From Acidobacteriota bacterium (GTDB taxonomy: Bacteria > Acidobacteriota > UBA6911), in the NCBI GenBank assembly GCA_016929335.1, contig JAFGIY010000062.1:1-64000 (forward strand): a DNA stretch of 64,000 nt. Reading direction: 5' to 3'. A program made the translations under genes and the position numbers. Numbering within the stretch: position 1 is the stretch's first letter; the number at the start of each line of letters is the position of its first letter. Shown here piece by piece: positions 27,529-36,592 of the stretch. Under the pieces are notes generated by a model. That model ran no database searches, was not told the origin of the DNA, and saw only the letters and a list, made by a program, of their open reading frames with translations.

Positions 27529-28890
27529 ATGTTCTGGAAAACTTTTCAATTTCGCATCATCTTAAGGGTACTGCTCCTTGGGGCAACCCTTTTGCTGTTC
27601 GCTTTTCTTGTTCTGCAAAACGGGAAGCCTTTTCTGACCATCGCCGTTTTACTTATTGCCGCATTTCAGGTTTACGCCCTGATTCATTTCGCCATAAAAA
27701 TTAACAGGGATCTGAGCCGTTTCCTTCTGTCCATCAAATACGACGATACCTCCCAGACTTTCAAGAGCGAAGGACTCGGTTCCTCTTTCGCCGAATTGAA
27801 GGAGGCATTCGAACTCATAATGCGAAAGTTTCGGGAGAAGCGCTCGGAAGCGGAAGTGCACGCCTGGTACCTGAACACGATCATACAGCATGTCGGCATA
27901 GGATTGCTGGCATATAAAACCGACGGGACAGTGGACCTGATCAACAGTCCGGCCAAAAAGCTGCTTGGTGTTACGCACCTTAGGAACGTCCGGGACCTTG
28001 AACGAATTTCACCGGATCTTCTCCCGCTGTTACGGCAGCTTAAACATGGGGATAAAAAACTGATTAAGTTGTTACGCGAGGATGAGGTGCGTCACATTTC
28101 CCTTTCCGCCTGCTCCTTTCTTCTGCGTGACGAGAAATACCTTCTTGTTTCCCTTCAGAACATACAGACCGAGCTGGAAGATAAAGAGATGGAGGCGTGG
28201 CAGAATCTCGTGCGGGTTCTGACCCATGAAATCATGAACTCCATAACCCCGATATCTTCGATGACAGCCACTCTTCTGGACATTCTGGGATCCTCCGAAA
28301 AGGATTTCGATACGGATGATAAGCGCTTAAAGATAGATGAAATCGAGGATATGACCGAGGCGCTGGAAACAATACATCAAAGAAGCCGCGGCCTCATGAA
28401 CTTTGTAAACAGCTATCGCAACATGACACTGATTCCGGAACCGAAATTCTCGATCCTTCCCCTGTCAGAGTTTTTCATGAGAGTGGAAACGCTCATGAAA
28501 TCCAGACTGTCTGACTGCGGCATCCGGTTTCAGAGGACCGTGGAGCCCGAGACGCTTGAATTAACAGCCGATCCCAATCTTATGGAACAGGTAATGATTA
28601 ACCTTGTCCTGAATGCCATTCATGCGGTGAACGGAAGGAAGGAGCCCCGCATCAGGATTTCGGCCTCATTGAGCCCGGAAAACACTATCATCGTCACTGT
28701 CGAAGACAACGGTGTCGGAATTACCGAAGAGGCTCTGGGGAAAATCTTCATTCCATTCTTTACTACGAACAAACAGGGATCCGGCATAGGACTCAGCCTC
28801 TCGCGCCAGATACTCCGCAAGCACAACGCCACAATCAGCGCCCGCTCGGAACCCGACCGGGGAACCGTTTTCACGATGCGATTTCATTGA
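27529..28890 (+). CDS. sensor histidine kinase (NtrY-like)
   Basis: 453-residue membrane kinase. Two adjacent N-terminal helices (about residues 10-60) have almost no periplasmic loop. A PAS-like sensor (about 115-215), a dimerisation domain with phospho-acceptor His in VLTHEIMNSITP, and an ATPase domain with N-box NLVLNAIHAV, G1 VEDNGVGI, F-box FIPFFTTNKQ and G2 GSGIGLSLSRQI follow. The short loop suggests it senses the membrane or cytoplasm. It abuts the response regulator with no gap. Likely stimulus is envelope stress or the exported compound, but this is inference from gene order. Confidence 0.93.
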   Translation: MFWKTFQFRIILRVLLLGATLLLFAFLVLQNGKPFLTIAVLLIAAFQVYALIHFAIKINRDLSRFLLSIKYDDTSQTFKSEGLGSSFAELKEAFELIMRKFREKRSEAEVHAWYLNTIIQHVGIGLLAYKTDGTVDLINSPAKKLLGVTHLRNVRDLERISPDLLPLLRQLKHGDKKLIKLLREDEVRHISLSACSFLLRDEKYLLVSLQNIQTELEDKEMEAWQNLVRVLTHEIMNSITPISSMTATLLDILGSSEKDFDTDDKRLKIDEIEDMTEALETIHQRSRGLMNFVNSYRNMTLIPEPKFSILPLSEFFMRVETLMKSRLSDCGIRFQRTVEPETLELTADPNLMEQVMINLVLNAIHAVNGRKEPRIRISASLSPENTIIVTVEDNGVGITEEALGKIFIPFFTTNKQGSGIGLSLSRQILRKHNATISARSEPDRGTVFTMRFH

Positions 28891-29086
28891 CACTAAAAGC
28901 AGTCCGGTTGGAAGCCAATTTCAATGTTTAGATCCAAGATCTTCGCGAGTTGCCTCAATTTATCGGAAGCCGGCCTTCTGCTATTTGTTTTTTCCAGGAC
29001 AAACGAGTGCGCATACGCGCGGTCTCAAATGCCTCCATCGAAGATAAATGGGCTCATTCCGGCTAAATCAACTTCGGGATTCCGGC

Positions 29087-31342
29087 TTATGCTTTGCCGA
29101 GGGCTCTCAGTACTTTATCGGGCGTGACCGGGGGAGCGATCCAGTGACCGATGGCGTTGGCAACGGCGCAGACCGGAAGCAGGGGAGCCGCCATGCAATG
29201 GCTGATGCCGGTTGCGCCATAGCAGGCGTTCCCGGATCGGGTTTCAACGAGGTCTGTTTCAATCGGTCCCAGATCCAGCATCGTGGGTTTCTTATACTCC
29301 CACATATTCGTGCTGAGTTTCACGCCTGTTGCCTTGTCGTAAATCCATTCTTCCGATAATCCGCCTCCCTGGCTGAAGAACATCGCCTGATGCAGCTGGC
29401 CTTCAAACGAAGTCAATCGCAGCACCTTGCCCGGATCGCAGACGACCGCAAATTTTGTCACTTCCACGCCGCCGGTATCCGGATCCACGGCTACTTCGCA
29501 GAAGCTCGCGTTCATGACATCCAGGATTTTTCCCATTTTATGCCATGTTGTTTCCGGCGGCCTTCCGAAGAAAGTTGCGGTGATGTCCAGATCATGATCG
29601 CCGAACCCTTCATCCGCGATAAACTGTCCAAACGGGATGCCTTTGTTTGGATCCGATTTCGGAAAAACCTTCGTATCCGCCGTATCAAGATCCTCCGGCC
29701 TGCACTTGAACTTTAGAGAAGCCAGCTCCAGAAGAGCTTTCCTGCAAGCCACAGCCGCTTCTTTCATCACCCATGCGGATGCCGAGGTGCCGTCGCTCCC
29801 ACCGCCAACGGGGGTGAAAATAGCCTTGTTGTCATAGAGAAGAATCACATCTTCAACTCTTGCTCCCATCTCTTCTGCGACAACCAAAGCGCAGGCGTCT
29901 GAGGCGTAGATGCCGCACCAGGGCCCCTTGAGCGGCACGTAGACTTTATTGTCTGCCTGAACGGTAACCGTTGCGGTATAGGGCTGCTGGGCGTGCCGCG
30001 GCGATTGGGCGTACCGGAAGCTCAAGCCATGAAGCCTGCCGTCGGGGAGCTTCCTGGCGCCGGCCGGATGCCACTTCCAATTCATCGCCTTTTTGCCCTT
30101 TTCCACGCACATCTTTAAGCTGGGAGGGATTCCATTCGGATCATCCACGGGGCCATGGACATTTTTAAGAGCGATGTCTATCGGATCCATGCCGAGCTTT
30201 TCCGCAACGATCTGCTCGGCTACAGTCATGGAATCCCAATTGTACGGAGAAGTCTGGCTGCCCGTAATTTTGCCTGAACTTGTAAATGCCGATCGAGACT
30301 CATACTTCATATTGATGCACCGGGTGGTATTGAAAGGACTGGACATCCCTTCATAGGCGCCCATATCAAAAGAGCGGGCATTTTTCCCGGGAGCTCCTGA
30401 ATCCCCTATCTGAGTTTCATAGACTCCGGTAATCGTTCCGTCCTTTCTGAACCCGATTTTTGTGTGCATGTATCGCTGCGGATTTGCGGTATAGAAATCA
30501 TTCTGCCGGATGTTCATGCACCGGACGGGCTTTCCGGTTCTCTTGGACAGCAAGGGAGTAATGAGGGCTGCACGGCGGATCATCCAGTCGCAGTACTTTC
30601 CGCCCTGGAATGTGGTGCCGCGGTACAGCCTATCGAAGGTGAGGTCGTACATCGGAAGCAGCTGAAAGGAGCCCCATGTGGGGCTTACGCCCTCAATATA
30701 GAGCGTCAGGCCTTCGTATTTCAGCGGCTCCTGCCCCCACCATGAGAGGCTCCCGTTTGGATTCGGCGGATGCGAAGCCGTCAGGGAGTGAATCCAATCA
30801 AATTCGACTACGTGGTCCGCTTCTTTGAAAGCCGTTTCCACATCTCCGGCGATGAAGGGTTTGGATTTTGCATTCTTCGGATCGACGCGAACGAACGTCC
30901 CGCTTGGTTTGAACGCATCTCTGGGATCCACAATGGTTGGAAACACCTCCCAATCCACCTTGATCAGTTTCAGCGCTTCATCGCAAATTTCCGGTGTCAC
31001 GGCGACAACAACGGCGCCTATCTCTTCATTTTCCGTATCCGATTCGTCGGTGAGCAGGGGCTCCCGGGTTCCTTTCATCGCCTGGATTTCCGGATCTTCC
31101 CAGGTGACGATATCCACCACGCCTTCCAGTGCCTTTGCCTTGCTGATATCCATGCTCTTTATCTTTGCGCGGCCGTGGGGATTTCTGAGGAATTTTGCGT
31201 GGAGCATATCCGGCACAACATAATCGCTGCCGAACTTGGCTCTGCCTGTGGCTATGGTATAGGACAACCTGCCGGGAACATTTGCTCGACCGACGGCTTT
31301 AAATTGTGTTCTCTGTCCGTTGCTGCCTGCGATGTCTGCCAT
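29087..31342 (-). CDS. xanthine dehydrogenase-family molybdopterin subunit, atypical
   Basis: 751-residue homologue of the large molybdenum hydroxylase subunit. The N-terminal Ald_Xan_dh_C (a/b hammerhead) region begins VGRANVPGRLSYTIATGRAKFGSDYVVPDMLHAKFLRNP-like; the MoCo-binding domains follow. The usual C-terminal catalytic glutamate of these enzymes (GVGE in other members) is not seen; residues 708-716 read YGATGISHC. No 2Fe-2S or FAD partner subunit is encoded anywhere in the window. It is the last gene of the leftward Hdr/MTHFR/glutamate synthase run, 96 bp after the MetV gene. Either an unusual hydroxylase using cluster proteins as electron acceptor or a non-hydroxylating derivative; substrate unknown. 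Confidence 0.85.
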   Translation of the reverse strand: MADIAGSNGQRTQFKAVGRANVPGRLSYTIATGRAKFGSDYVVPDMLHAKFLRNPHGRAKIKSMDISKAKALEGVVDIVTWEDPEIQAMKGTREPLLTDESDTENEEIGAVVVAVTPEICDEALKLIKVDWEVFPTIVDPRDAFKPSGTFVRVDPKNAKSKPFIAGDVETAFKEADHVVEFDWIHSLTASHPPNPNGSLSWWGQEPLKYEGLTLYIEGVSPTWGSFQLLPMYDLTFDRLYRGTTFQGGKYCDWMIRRAALITPLLSKRTGKPVRCMNIRQNDFYTANPQRYMHTKIGFRKDGTITGVYETQIGDSGAPGKNARSFDMGAYEGMSSPFNTTRCINMKYESRSAFTSSGKITGSQTSPYNWDSMTVAEQIVAEKLGMDPIDIALKNVHGPVDDPNGIPPSLKMCVEKGKKAMNWKWHPAGARKLPDGRLHGLSFRYAQSPRHAQQPYTATVTVQADNKVYVPLKGPWCGIYASDACALVVAEEMGARVEDVILLYDNKAIFTPVGGGSDGTSASAWVMKEAAVACRKALLELASLKFKCRPEDLDTADTKVFPKSDPNKGIPFGQFIADEGFGDHDLDITATFFGRPPETTWHKMGKILDVMNASFCEVAVDPDTGGVEVTKFAVVCDPGKVLRLTSFEGQLHQAMFFSQGGGLSEEWIYDKATGVKLSTNMWEYKKPTMLDLGPIETDLVETRSGNACYGATGISHCMAAPLLPVCAVANAIGHWIAPPVTPDKVLRALGKA

Positions 31343-31404
31343 AGTGTCGCCTCACGAGTGGAATTTTCAGGGCCATTAATGGAGGCGATTGTACTACTAA
31401 ATGC

Positions 31405-31425
31405 AGCTGCGAATTAACACGAATC
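31405..31425 (+). repeat. dispersed CACGAATT motif, copy 4
   Basis: AGCTGCGAATTAACACGAATC, between the MetV-like gene and the molybdopterin subunit gene, antisense to that transcript. Confidence 0.4.
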
Positions 31426-31438
31426 TTCGCCCATACTT

Positions 31439-32107
31439 TTAGACCTGGTGTTCTTTGCGCACGACCTTGCGGGCGCCGCTGTACCATGCGGTGCTCCAGT
31501 CTTTTGGGGGAATGACTTCCTCGAGACGCTCCAGCTGGCCGATGCGCATGAGCCGGTCATAAATCAGCTGCCAGGCGCACGGCTTCCCCGAATCCACTTC
31601 GCACCGGCCTTCGATTGATCCGCCGCAGGGTCCGTTCAGCAGCCGTTTGGCGCATCGCGTCACCGGGCAGATGCCGCCGAAATGCTCCAGCATGCAATTG
31701 CCGCAGCCCATACACTTCTCTGTCCAGATTGCCTGGTCCTCCAGAACGCCGAGGAATTGCGTATTCAATGCGGCATAGACCGGCTTGTCCGGAAAACGTT
31801 CCGCGATCGCCTGTACGCCCGCACCGCAACCGAAGGATACAATCGCTTCGACTTTGGATGCCGGTTCCGCCAGATCTTTCAGAAACTCGTTCTCGCATTG
31901 GCGTTCAATCGTTATCTGGATGATTTCCACCGGATTGCGATCGAGCCGGCGGGCCATGCGGACGGCATAGGAACTGATGCTGACCTCGCGTTCGCCGCCT
32001 GCCAGACAAACGGTCACACAGGTGCCGCAGCCCGCGAAGAGGACCTTTTTGTGCCGTTCAATAATGGATTTCAATTCTGTGATGGACTTGGGTGAGGCAA
32101 CAATCAT
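31439..32107 (-). CDS. metV: methylenetetrahydrofolate reductase C-terminal-domain protein (MetV-like)
   Basis: 222-residue cysteine-rich partner of MetF in anaerobic methylene-THF reductases. It shows an N-terminal VLFAGCGTCVTVCLAGGERE segment and a second cluster MGCGNCMLEHFGGICPVTRCAKRLLNGPCGG, matching the zinc/iron-sulfur domain of acetogen MetV. The start codon overlaps the upstream MvhD-like stop by ATGA (4 bp), so translation is coupled. With metF (42750-43640) at the other end of the cluster, it completes the MetFV pair. Confidence 0.88.
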   Translation of the reverse strand: MIVASPKSITELKSIIERHKKVLFAGCGTCVTVCLAGGEREVSISSYAVRMARRLDRNPVEIIQITIERQCENEFLKDLAEPASKVEAIVSFGCGAGVQAIAERFPDKPVYAALNTQFLGVLEDQAIWTEKCMGCGNCMLEHFGGICPVTRCAKRLLNGPCGGSIEGRCEVDSGKPCAWQLIYDRLMRIGQLERLEEVIPPKDWSTAWYSGARKVVRKEHQV

Positions 32108-32556
32108 GATTTTCCTGCACTTTCCTTGTTTTCAGAAACCTTGAGAGGATTTGGGCCCAGAGTTCCGACCGTGGTTACGGCTTCCTGCATGTATTGCACA
32201 AATGCCGAAGCCATCGTGTCCGTCAGGTTCACCATTTGGAGCCGCTCGGCTCCAAGGCCGATTTCGTCAAGGATCGAGCGGATCCGGTCCGTACGTTTGC
32301 GCGCCCGGAGGTTGCCGTCCACGAAATGGCAATCTCCCTCCAGGCAACCGACGATCAGAATTCCGTCGACACCCTTTTCAAAAGCCTCCAGAATGTGTTC
32401 CATTTCGAGCTTGCCCGTGCATGGTGTCGACACGATCCTTATTCCCGACGGATACTGCATGCGCTTTAATCCTGCGAGGGCTGCGGCCGAATGGGCACAG
32501 TAGTTGCAACAAAAGGCGATAATCTCCGGCTCCCAAGGCAATTCCCGTTGAGTCAT
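32104..32556 (-). CDS. hydrogenase/heterodisulfide reductase delta subunit (MvhD-like) 1
   Basis: 150-residue 2Fe-2S protein that in methanogens and acetogens docks to HdrA and passes electrons to it. Cysteines are in IIAFCCNYCAHSA, VSTPCTGKLE and VGCLEGDCHFVDGN, the family pattern. It overlaps both neighbours by 4 bp (ATGA), directly after the HdrA-like gene, so a stoichiometric complex is implied. Confidence 0.9.
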   Translation of the reverse strand: MTQRELPWEPEIIAFCCNYCAHSAAALAGLKRMQYPSGIRIVSTPCTGKLEMEHILEAFEKGVDGILIVGCLEGDCHFVDGNLRARKRTDRIRSILDEIGLGAERLQMVNLTDTMASAFVQYMQEAVTTVGTLGPNPLKVSENKESAGKS

Positions 32557-35500
32557 CGGGAACCTCCGCTCGCAAGCAATTCATCAAGCATTGCCACCAC
32601 CGTATTGCCCTCCTGATGCTGCAGCATGATGGCTCTGGCCGGACAGGCTGCGGCACAGCTGCCGCAGCCCATGCATTTGGCACTATGAATCTCAGCCTTT
32701 TTGAGGGCGTTGATGGACGGCGCCCCATAAGGACAGATTTTGACGCACGTAGCGCATGCCACGCATTCGGCCGGATTAACAAGCGCAATCTGCCCCATGA
32801 TTTCCAGTTGAGGTTTCGAGAGAATAATGGAAGCGCGCCCGGCTGCAGCCCGGGCTTGAGCGATCGTTTCGTCCACAAAACCGGGAGAGTGTGCCAATCC
32901 GCATACGAACTCGCCTTCGTTGGATAAATCCACCGGTCGAAGCCTGGGGTGGGATTCCAGGAAAAATCCGTCGGAGTTCAAGGCGCTGCGAAGCATTCTC
33001 GAAAGCTCCGGATTGTCAACCGCAGGAGCTATTCCGGTTGAAAGCACCAGCAGATCCGGAATGAAAACAATCTCGCGGTTGATGAAGGCATCCTGAACCG
33101 TTAGCTGTAGCCGGCCGCTTTCTTCGACAACTTCCGGCCTATACTCCTCCGAATGGAGAATAAACTGGATCCGCTGTTCGAGAGCCTTCTGATAAAGCTC
33201 TTCGTGGGATCCACGGACCCTGATATCAGAGCCGATGACGGCGATTCTGGAAAGCGGCAGAAGCCGCTTGATTTCCAGGGCGTTTTTAACAGCTTCCGAA
33301 CAGCAAATGCGGCTGCAATACGGATGTTTCTCGTCGCGGCTTTCCACGCATTGAATCATGACGACGGTGGGGTCCTGTTTGTCATGCAACCTGGACATCA
33401 GATTTCCGCCGGCCATTATGGATTCCAGCTCGCCTTGAGTCATTACGTCAGGATTCCTTCCGTGGAGGTACTGTTCCGTCTGTCTTTCCTGCCCTCCCGT
33501 CGCCACGATGACTACTCCGTGCTCAATCGATACTTCCTTCCCGTCGGCGTTCAGAACGCTTGTGAAATTGCCCACCTGGCCGGATATCCTGAGGAGACTG
33601 GAATTCAGGTGTGTGCTGATTTTCGGATTGGACAGGGTTGTGGCTATCAGGTTTTGGAGGCAGGCACGAACATCAGGAATCTCCAGCGCCGAATGAAGAT
33701 TCCGCAGGAGTCCCCCGAGGGCAGACTCACGCTCAACCAGGTGCACTTTAAATCCCTGGCCTGCAATACTCTGCGCCGCAGTCATGCCTGCCAGTCCGCC
33801 TCCGATGATCAAGGCCGAAGCGATGACCGGCAGCTCATAAAGCGGCAGTTGCTTCAAATGCCGTGCCCGCGCCACAGCCATTGAAACCAGGTCCATGGCT
33901 TTGGATGTCGCGGCGGCAGGATTATCTTTGTGAACCCACGAACATTGATCACGGATATTCGTCATCGCAAACAGATACCGGTTTAGGCCGCTCTCGCGCA
34001 GTGTTTCCTGAAACAGCACCTCATGCGTCCGCGAAGAACAGGAAGCTACAACCAGCCGATTGAGCCGCAGCTTGCGAATCACTTCCTTAATATGCTGCTG
34101 GCTGGCTTCAGAGCAGGTATAAACGTTTGCTTCAGCGTGATGGACGTCGGGCAGTTTTATCGCTTGCCTTACGATGCCATCCACGTCCACAACGGAAGAT
34201 ATGTTGTGCCCGCAATGACATACAAATACTCCGATGCGCGGAGGTTCATCGGCGACATCCCGTTCCCATGGATATTCGTGGCGCTGAATCATCGTTCCGC
34301 GCACGGCAGTTAATTGTTCCATTGCGCGCGCAGCAGCCGCTGAACCCCGGACGACTGATTCGGGGAAATCCAGGAGCTCCTGAGAAGATCCGATCCTATA
34401 AATGCCCGACGTCGAACCACCCTGGGTGGTTTCAGCGACCAGGCGGCCGGCGATTTCCTGCATATCAGGAGTAAAAATGATACTGCCGACTTCTATCTCC
34501 AATTCCGCAGGCTGCTGATCGAGCAGGATTGCTCCCGCAGCGCATGCCTTCACGCACTGCATACACTCGCTGCACAGGCCGCATGAAAGGCAGCGCCGGG
34601 CCTCGAACATGGCTTGTTCCGGGCTAAATCCCAGATCGGTTTCACTCCCATTTTTCAGCCGTTCCGCAACGTCCGTTTGAAGAATTCGAGGCGGATCCTG
34701 TCGCGGGGCATCAGGTCTGGGATTGGAGGCGAATTTCACAGGATTTGATGATGGCGAAGCATTCGTTGATATCCTTGCGGTCTCCGTCCTGCGGATGTTG
34801 GCGGCGCCGCGGATATAGGCATCGATCGAGTCTGCAGCCCTGTGTCCCTGCGCAATGGCTTCCGGAGCCGTTGCGGGGCCCAATACCGCGTCTCCTCCGG
34901 CGAACATGCCTTTAATGCCGGCGGCAAGAGTATCCTTGTCTGTGAGGATCCGGCCACCGGGCCGTCTTTCCATCCCGGATTTTATCGGCTCGACTTCACG
35001 CCCGATTGCCACGATAACAGTATCGGCTTGCAGCTCAGAAACCTGGGAATCGTCAAATATGGGATTGTACCGCCTGTATCCCCGGTAGTTGTCGTACACA
35101 CTGGTGCAGGCGCGAAATACAACGGAGGAGACCTTCTCTCCCTGAGCTTCAAACCTGGTAGGATCCAGGCCATTGTGAAAGACAATTCCTTCCTCCAGAG
35201 CCTGCCTGATTTGTTCCAGATCTGCGGACATTTCAGAAAAGCTTTCGATGCAGGCAAGGAGCACGCATTTCACGCCCGCCAGACGTATCGCGCAGCGCGC
35301 AGCGTCCAATGCAAGATCGGAACCGCCGACAACCAGAACATTGGGACCGATTTTTGGATTTTGGCCGTCATTAGCTTTATGAAGAAAATCCAAAACACCG
35401 AAAACTCCCCGGGCATCTTCGCCCGGAATGCCGAGCTTCCGGCTCTTCCATGCGCCCGTAGCCACGAATACCGCATCGAATCCATCGACGCGCGCAGAAT

Positions 35501-36518
35501 CGCCGTTTGATGACGCTTCGCGCTTGAGAATATCCTCAGGTGCAGAAACGGATGTGCCGGTCCTGACTTCGATTCCAAGGCCGAGCATGGACTGGATTTC
35601 CTTATCCAGAACGTCCTTGGGAAGGCGATAGCCGGGAATGCCGTATCGCAGCATCCCACCCAACTGGGGCTTTGCTTCGAATAGCGTCACGCCGTAGCCC
35701 ATCAACGCCAAATCCGTCGCGGCCGTCAAGCCCGCCGGACCACTGCCGATAATGGCGACTTTGTTTCCCGACATTGGGGGTGAGGATGGAAATGGCGGAT
35801 AAAGATCCGGTTGGGTATGAATGTAGTCGCCGAGAAACCTTTCAAGGCTGCCCAGAGATACGGCCTCGTCTATCTGCCTGCGATTGCAGCTCTCACGGCA
35901 AGGCTGCCTGCATACGCGCCCGACCGAAGCCGGAAGAGGGCAGCGTTGCCGGACAAGATCGTACGCTTCCGTGAATCTTCCGGCAGCCGTAAGCGCAACG
36001 GCGCCTTGAATATTGACACCGGCCGGGCAACGGCTCTTGCAGGGCGCCTGCCCCTCCGCCTTTGAAATTGCATAGGCGCTGGGAATCGCCTGAGAATAGC
36101 ACCTGAAAATGGCTTTTCGCGTCTGCTCGCCGCCTTCAAACTCGTTCGGAAGGTTAACGGGACAGACCTCGGCGCAGGCGCCGCAGGCATCGCACTTCCT
36201 GATGTCCACATAGCGCGGATTCTGCCGGATACTGACCCTATAATTTCCCGGTTGGCCGGCGATTCCTCGGATATCCGCCAATGTGATGATTTCAATGTTT
36301 CTATTCCGGGCGCACTCAACCAGTTTTGGGGACAGAATGCACATCGCGCAGTCGCCGCCTGAAAGCGTCTCGTCAAGCCGTGCTATCCGCCCGCCAATCG
36401 CGGCCTGCGAGTCCAGCAGATATACTTTGAATCCGCTGCCTGCCAGATCGAGCGAAGCCTGGATGCCGGCAATGTCCGCGCCGCAAACCATTACCGCCCC
36501 AACCATTTCCATACTCAT
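32553..36518 (-). CDS. HdrA-like flavoprotein with inserted GltD-like NAD(P)H domain
   Basis: 1321-residue electron-transfer hub, roughly twice a normal HdrA. Residues 1-150: HdrA-type N-terminal part with 4Fe-4S site CDACGACAEVC (109-119). Residues about 155-575: a complete glutamate-synthase small-subunit-like module with CKSRCPAGVNIQG and CRQPCRESC cysteines, FAD loop IIGSGPAGLTAA (257-265), an NAD(P) site region VVGGSDLALDAAR (396-408) that departs from the usual GGGNTAxD, and FAGGDAVLGPATAPEAI. Then CLSCGLCSECMQC (643-655), the HdrA signature VFVCHCGHNI, a second FAD fold ALIIGGGLAGMTAA, and two C-terminal 4Fe-4S ferredoxin motifs. AAGGAA precedes the ATG at 36518. It probably takes electrons from NAD(P)H and distributes them to MvhD, MetFV and the glutamate synthase-like proteins. 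Confidence 0.9.
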   Translation of the reverse strand: MSMEMVGAVMVCGADIAGIQASLDLAGSGFKVYLLDSQAAIGGRIARLDETLSGGDCAMCILSPKLVECARNRNIEIITLADIRGIAGQPGNYRVSIRQNPRYVDIRKCDACGACAEVCPVNLPNEFEGGEQTRKAIFRCYSQAIPSAYAISKAEGQAPCKSRCPAGVNIQGAVALTAAGRFTEAYDLVRQRCPLPASVGRVCRQPCRESCNRRQIDEAVSLGSLERFLGDYIHTQPDLYPPFPSSPPMSGNKVAIIGSGPAGLTAATDLALMGYGVTLFEAKPQLGGMLRYGIPGYRLPKDVLDKEIQSMLGLGIEVRTGTSVSAPEDILKREASSNGDSARVDGFDAVFVATGAWKSRKLGIPGEDARGVFGVLDFLHKANDGQNPKIGPNVLVVGGSDLALDAARCAIRLAGVKCVLLACIESFSEMSADLEQIRQALEEGIVFHNGLDPTRFEAQGEKVSSVVFRACTSVYDNYRGYRRYNPIFDDSQVSELQADTVIVAIGREVEPIKSGMERRPGGRILTDKDTLAAGIKGMFAGGDAVLGPATAPEAIAQGHRAADSIDAYIRGAANIRRTETARISTNASPSSNPVKFASNPRPDAPRQDPPRILQTDVAERLKNGSETDLGFSPEQAMFEARRCLSCGLCSECMQCVKACAAGAILLDQQPAELEIEVGSIIFTPDMQEIAGRLVAETTQGGSTSGIYRIGSSQELLDFPESVVRGSAAAARAMEQLTAVRGTMIQRHEYPWERDVADEPPRIGVFVCHCGHNISSVVDVDGIVRQAIKLPDVHHAEANVYTCSEASQQHIKEVIRKLRLNRLVVASCSSRTHEVLFQETLRESGLNRYLFAMTNIRDQCSWVHKDNPAAATSKAMDLVSMAVARARHLKQLPLYELPVIASALIIGGGLAGMTAAQSIAGQGFKVHLVERESALGGLLRNLHSALEIPDVRACLQNLIATTLSNPKISTHLNSSLLRISGQVGNFTSVLNADGKEVSIEHGVVIVATGGQERQTEQYLHGRNPDVMTQGELESIMAGGNLMSRLHDKQDPTVVMIQCVESRDEKHPYCSRICCSEAVKNALEIKRLLPLSRIAVIGSDIRVRGSHEELYQKALEQRIQFILHSEEYRPEVVEESGRLQLTVQDAFINREIVFIPDLLVLSTGIAPAVDNPELSRMLRSALNSDGFFLESHPRLRPVDLSNEGEFVCGLAHSPGFVDETIAQARAAAGRASIILSKPQLEIMGQIALVNPAECVACATCVKICPYGAPSINALKKAEIHSAKCMGCGSCAAACPARAIMLQHQEGNTVVAMLDELLASGGSR

Positions 36519-36533
36519 ATCATTTCCTTCGAA

Positions 36534-36592
36534 CCTTGGAGTCTTGGAGCCTTGGAGTTGACGCTGAGGCTCAATGACGCGAAGACGCTAAG
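36534..36592. repeat. CTTGGAG tandem repeat plus GACGCGAAGACGCTAAG element
   Basis: Three tandem CTTGGAG units (36534-36557) are followed by GACGCGAAGACGCTAAG (36576-36592). The second element supplies the last codons of the amidotransferase gene that ends at 36571 (SVLASS at the protein C-terminus), so repeat sequence has become coding. Confidence 0.55.

Noticed and set aside
28924..29127. 67-codon frame between the histidine kinase and molybdopterin genes
   Set aside because: No ribosome site, overlaps the molybdopterin gene end, composition non-coding; the gap looks like a plain convergent intergenic region.
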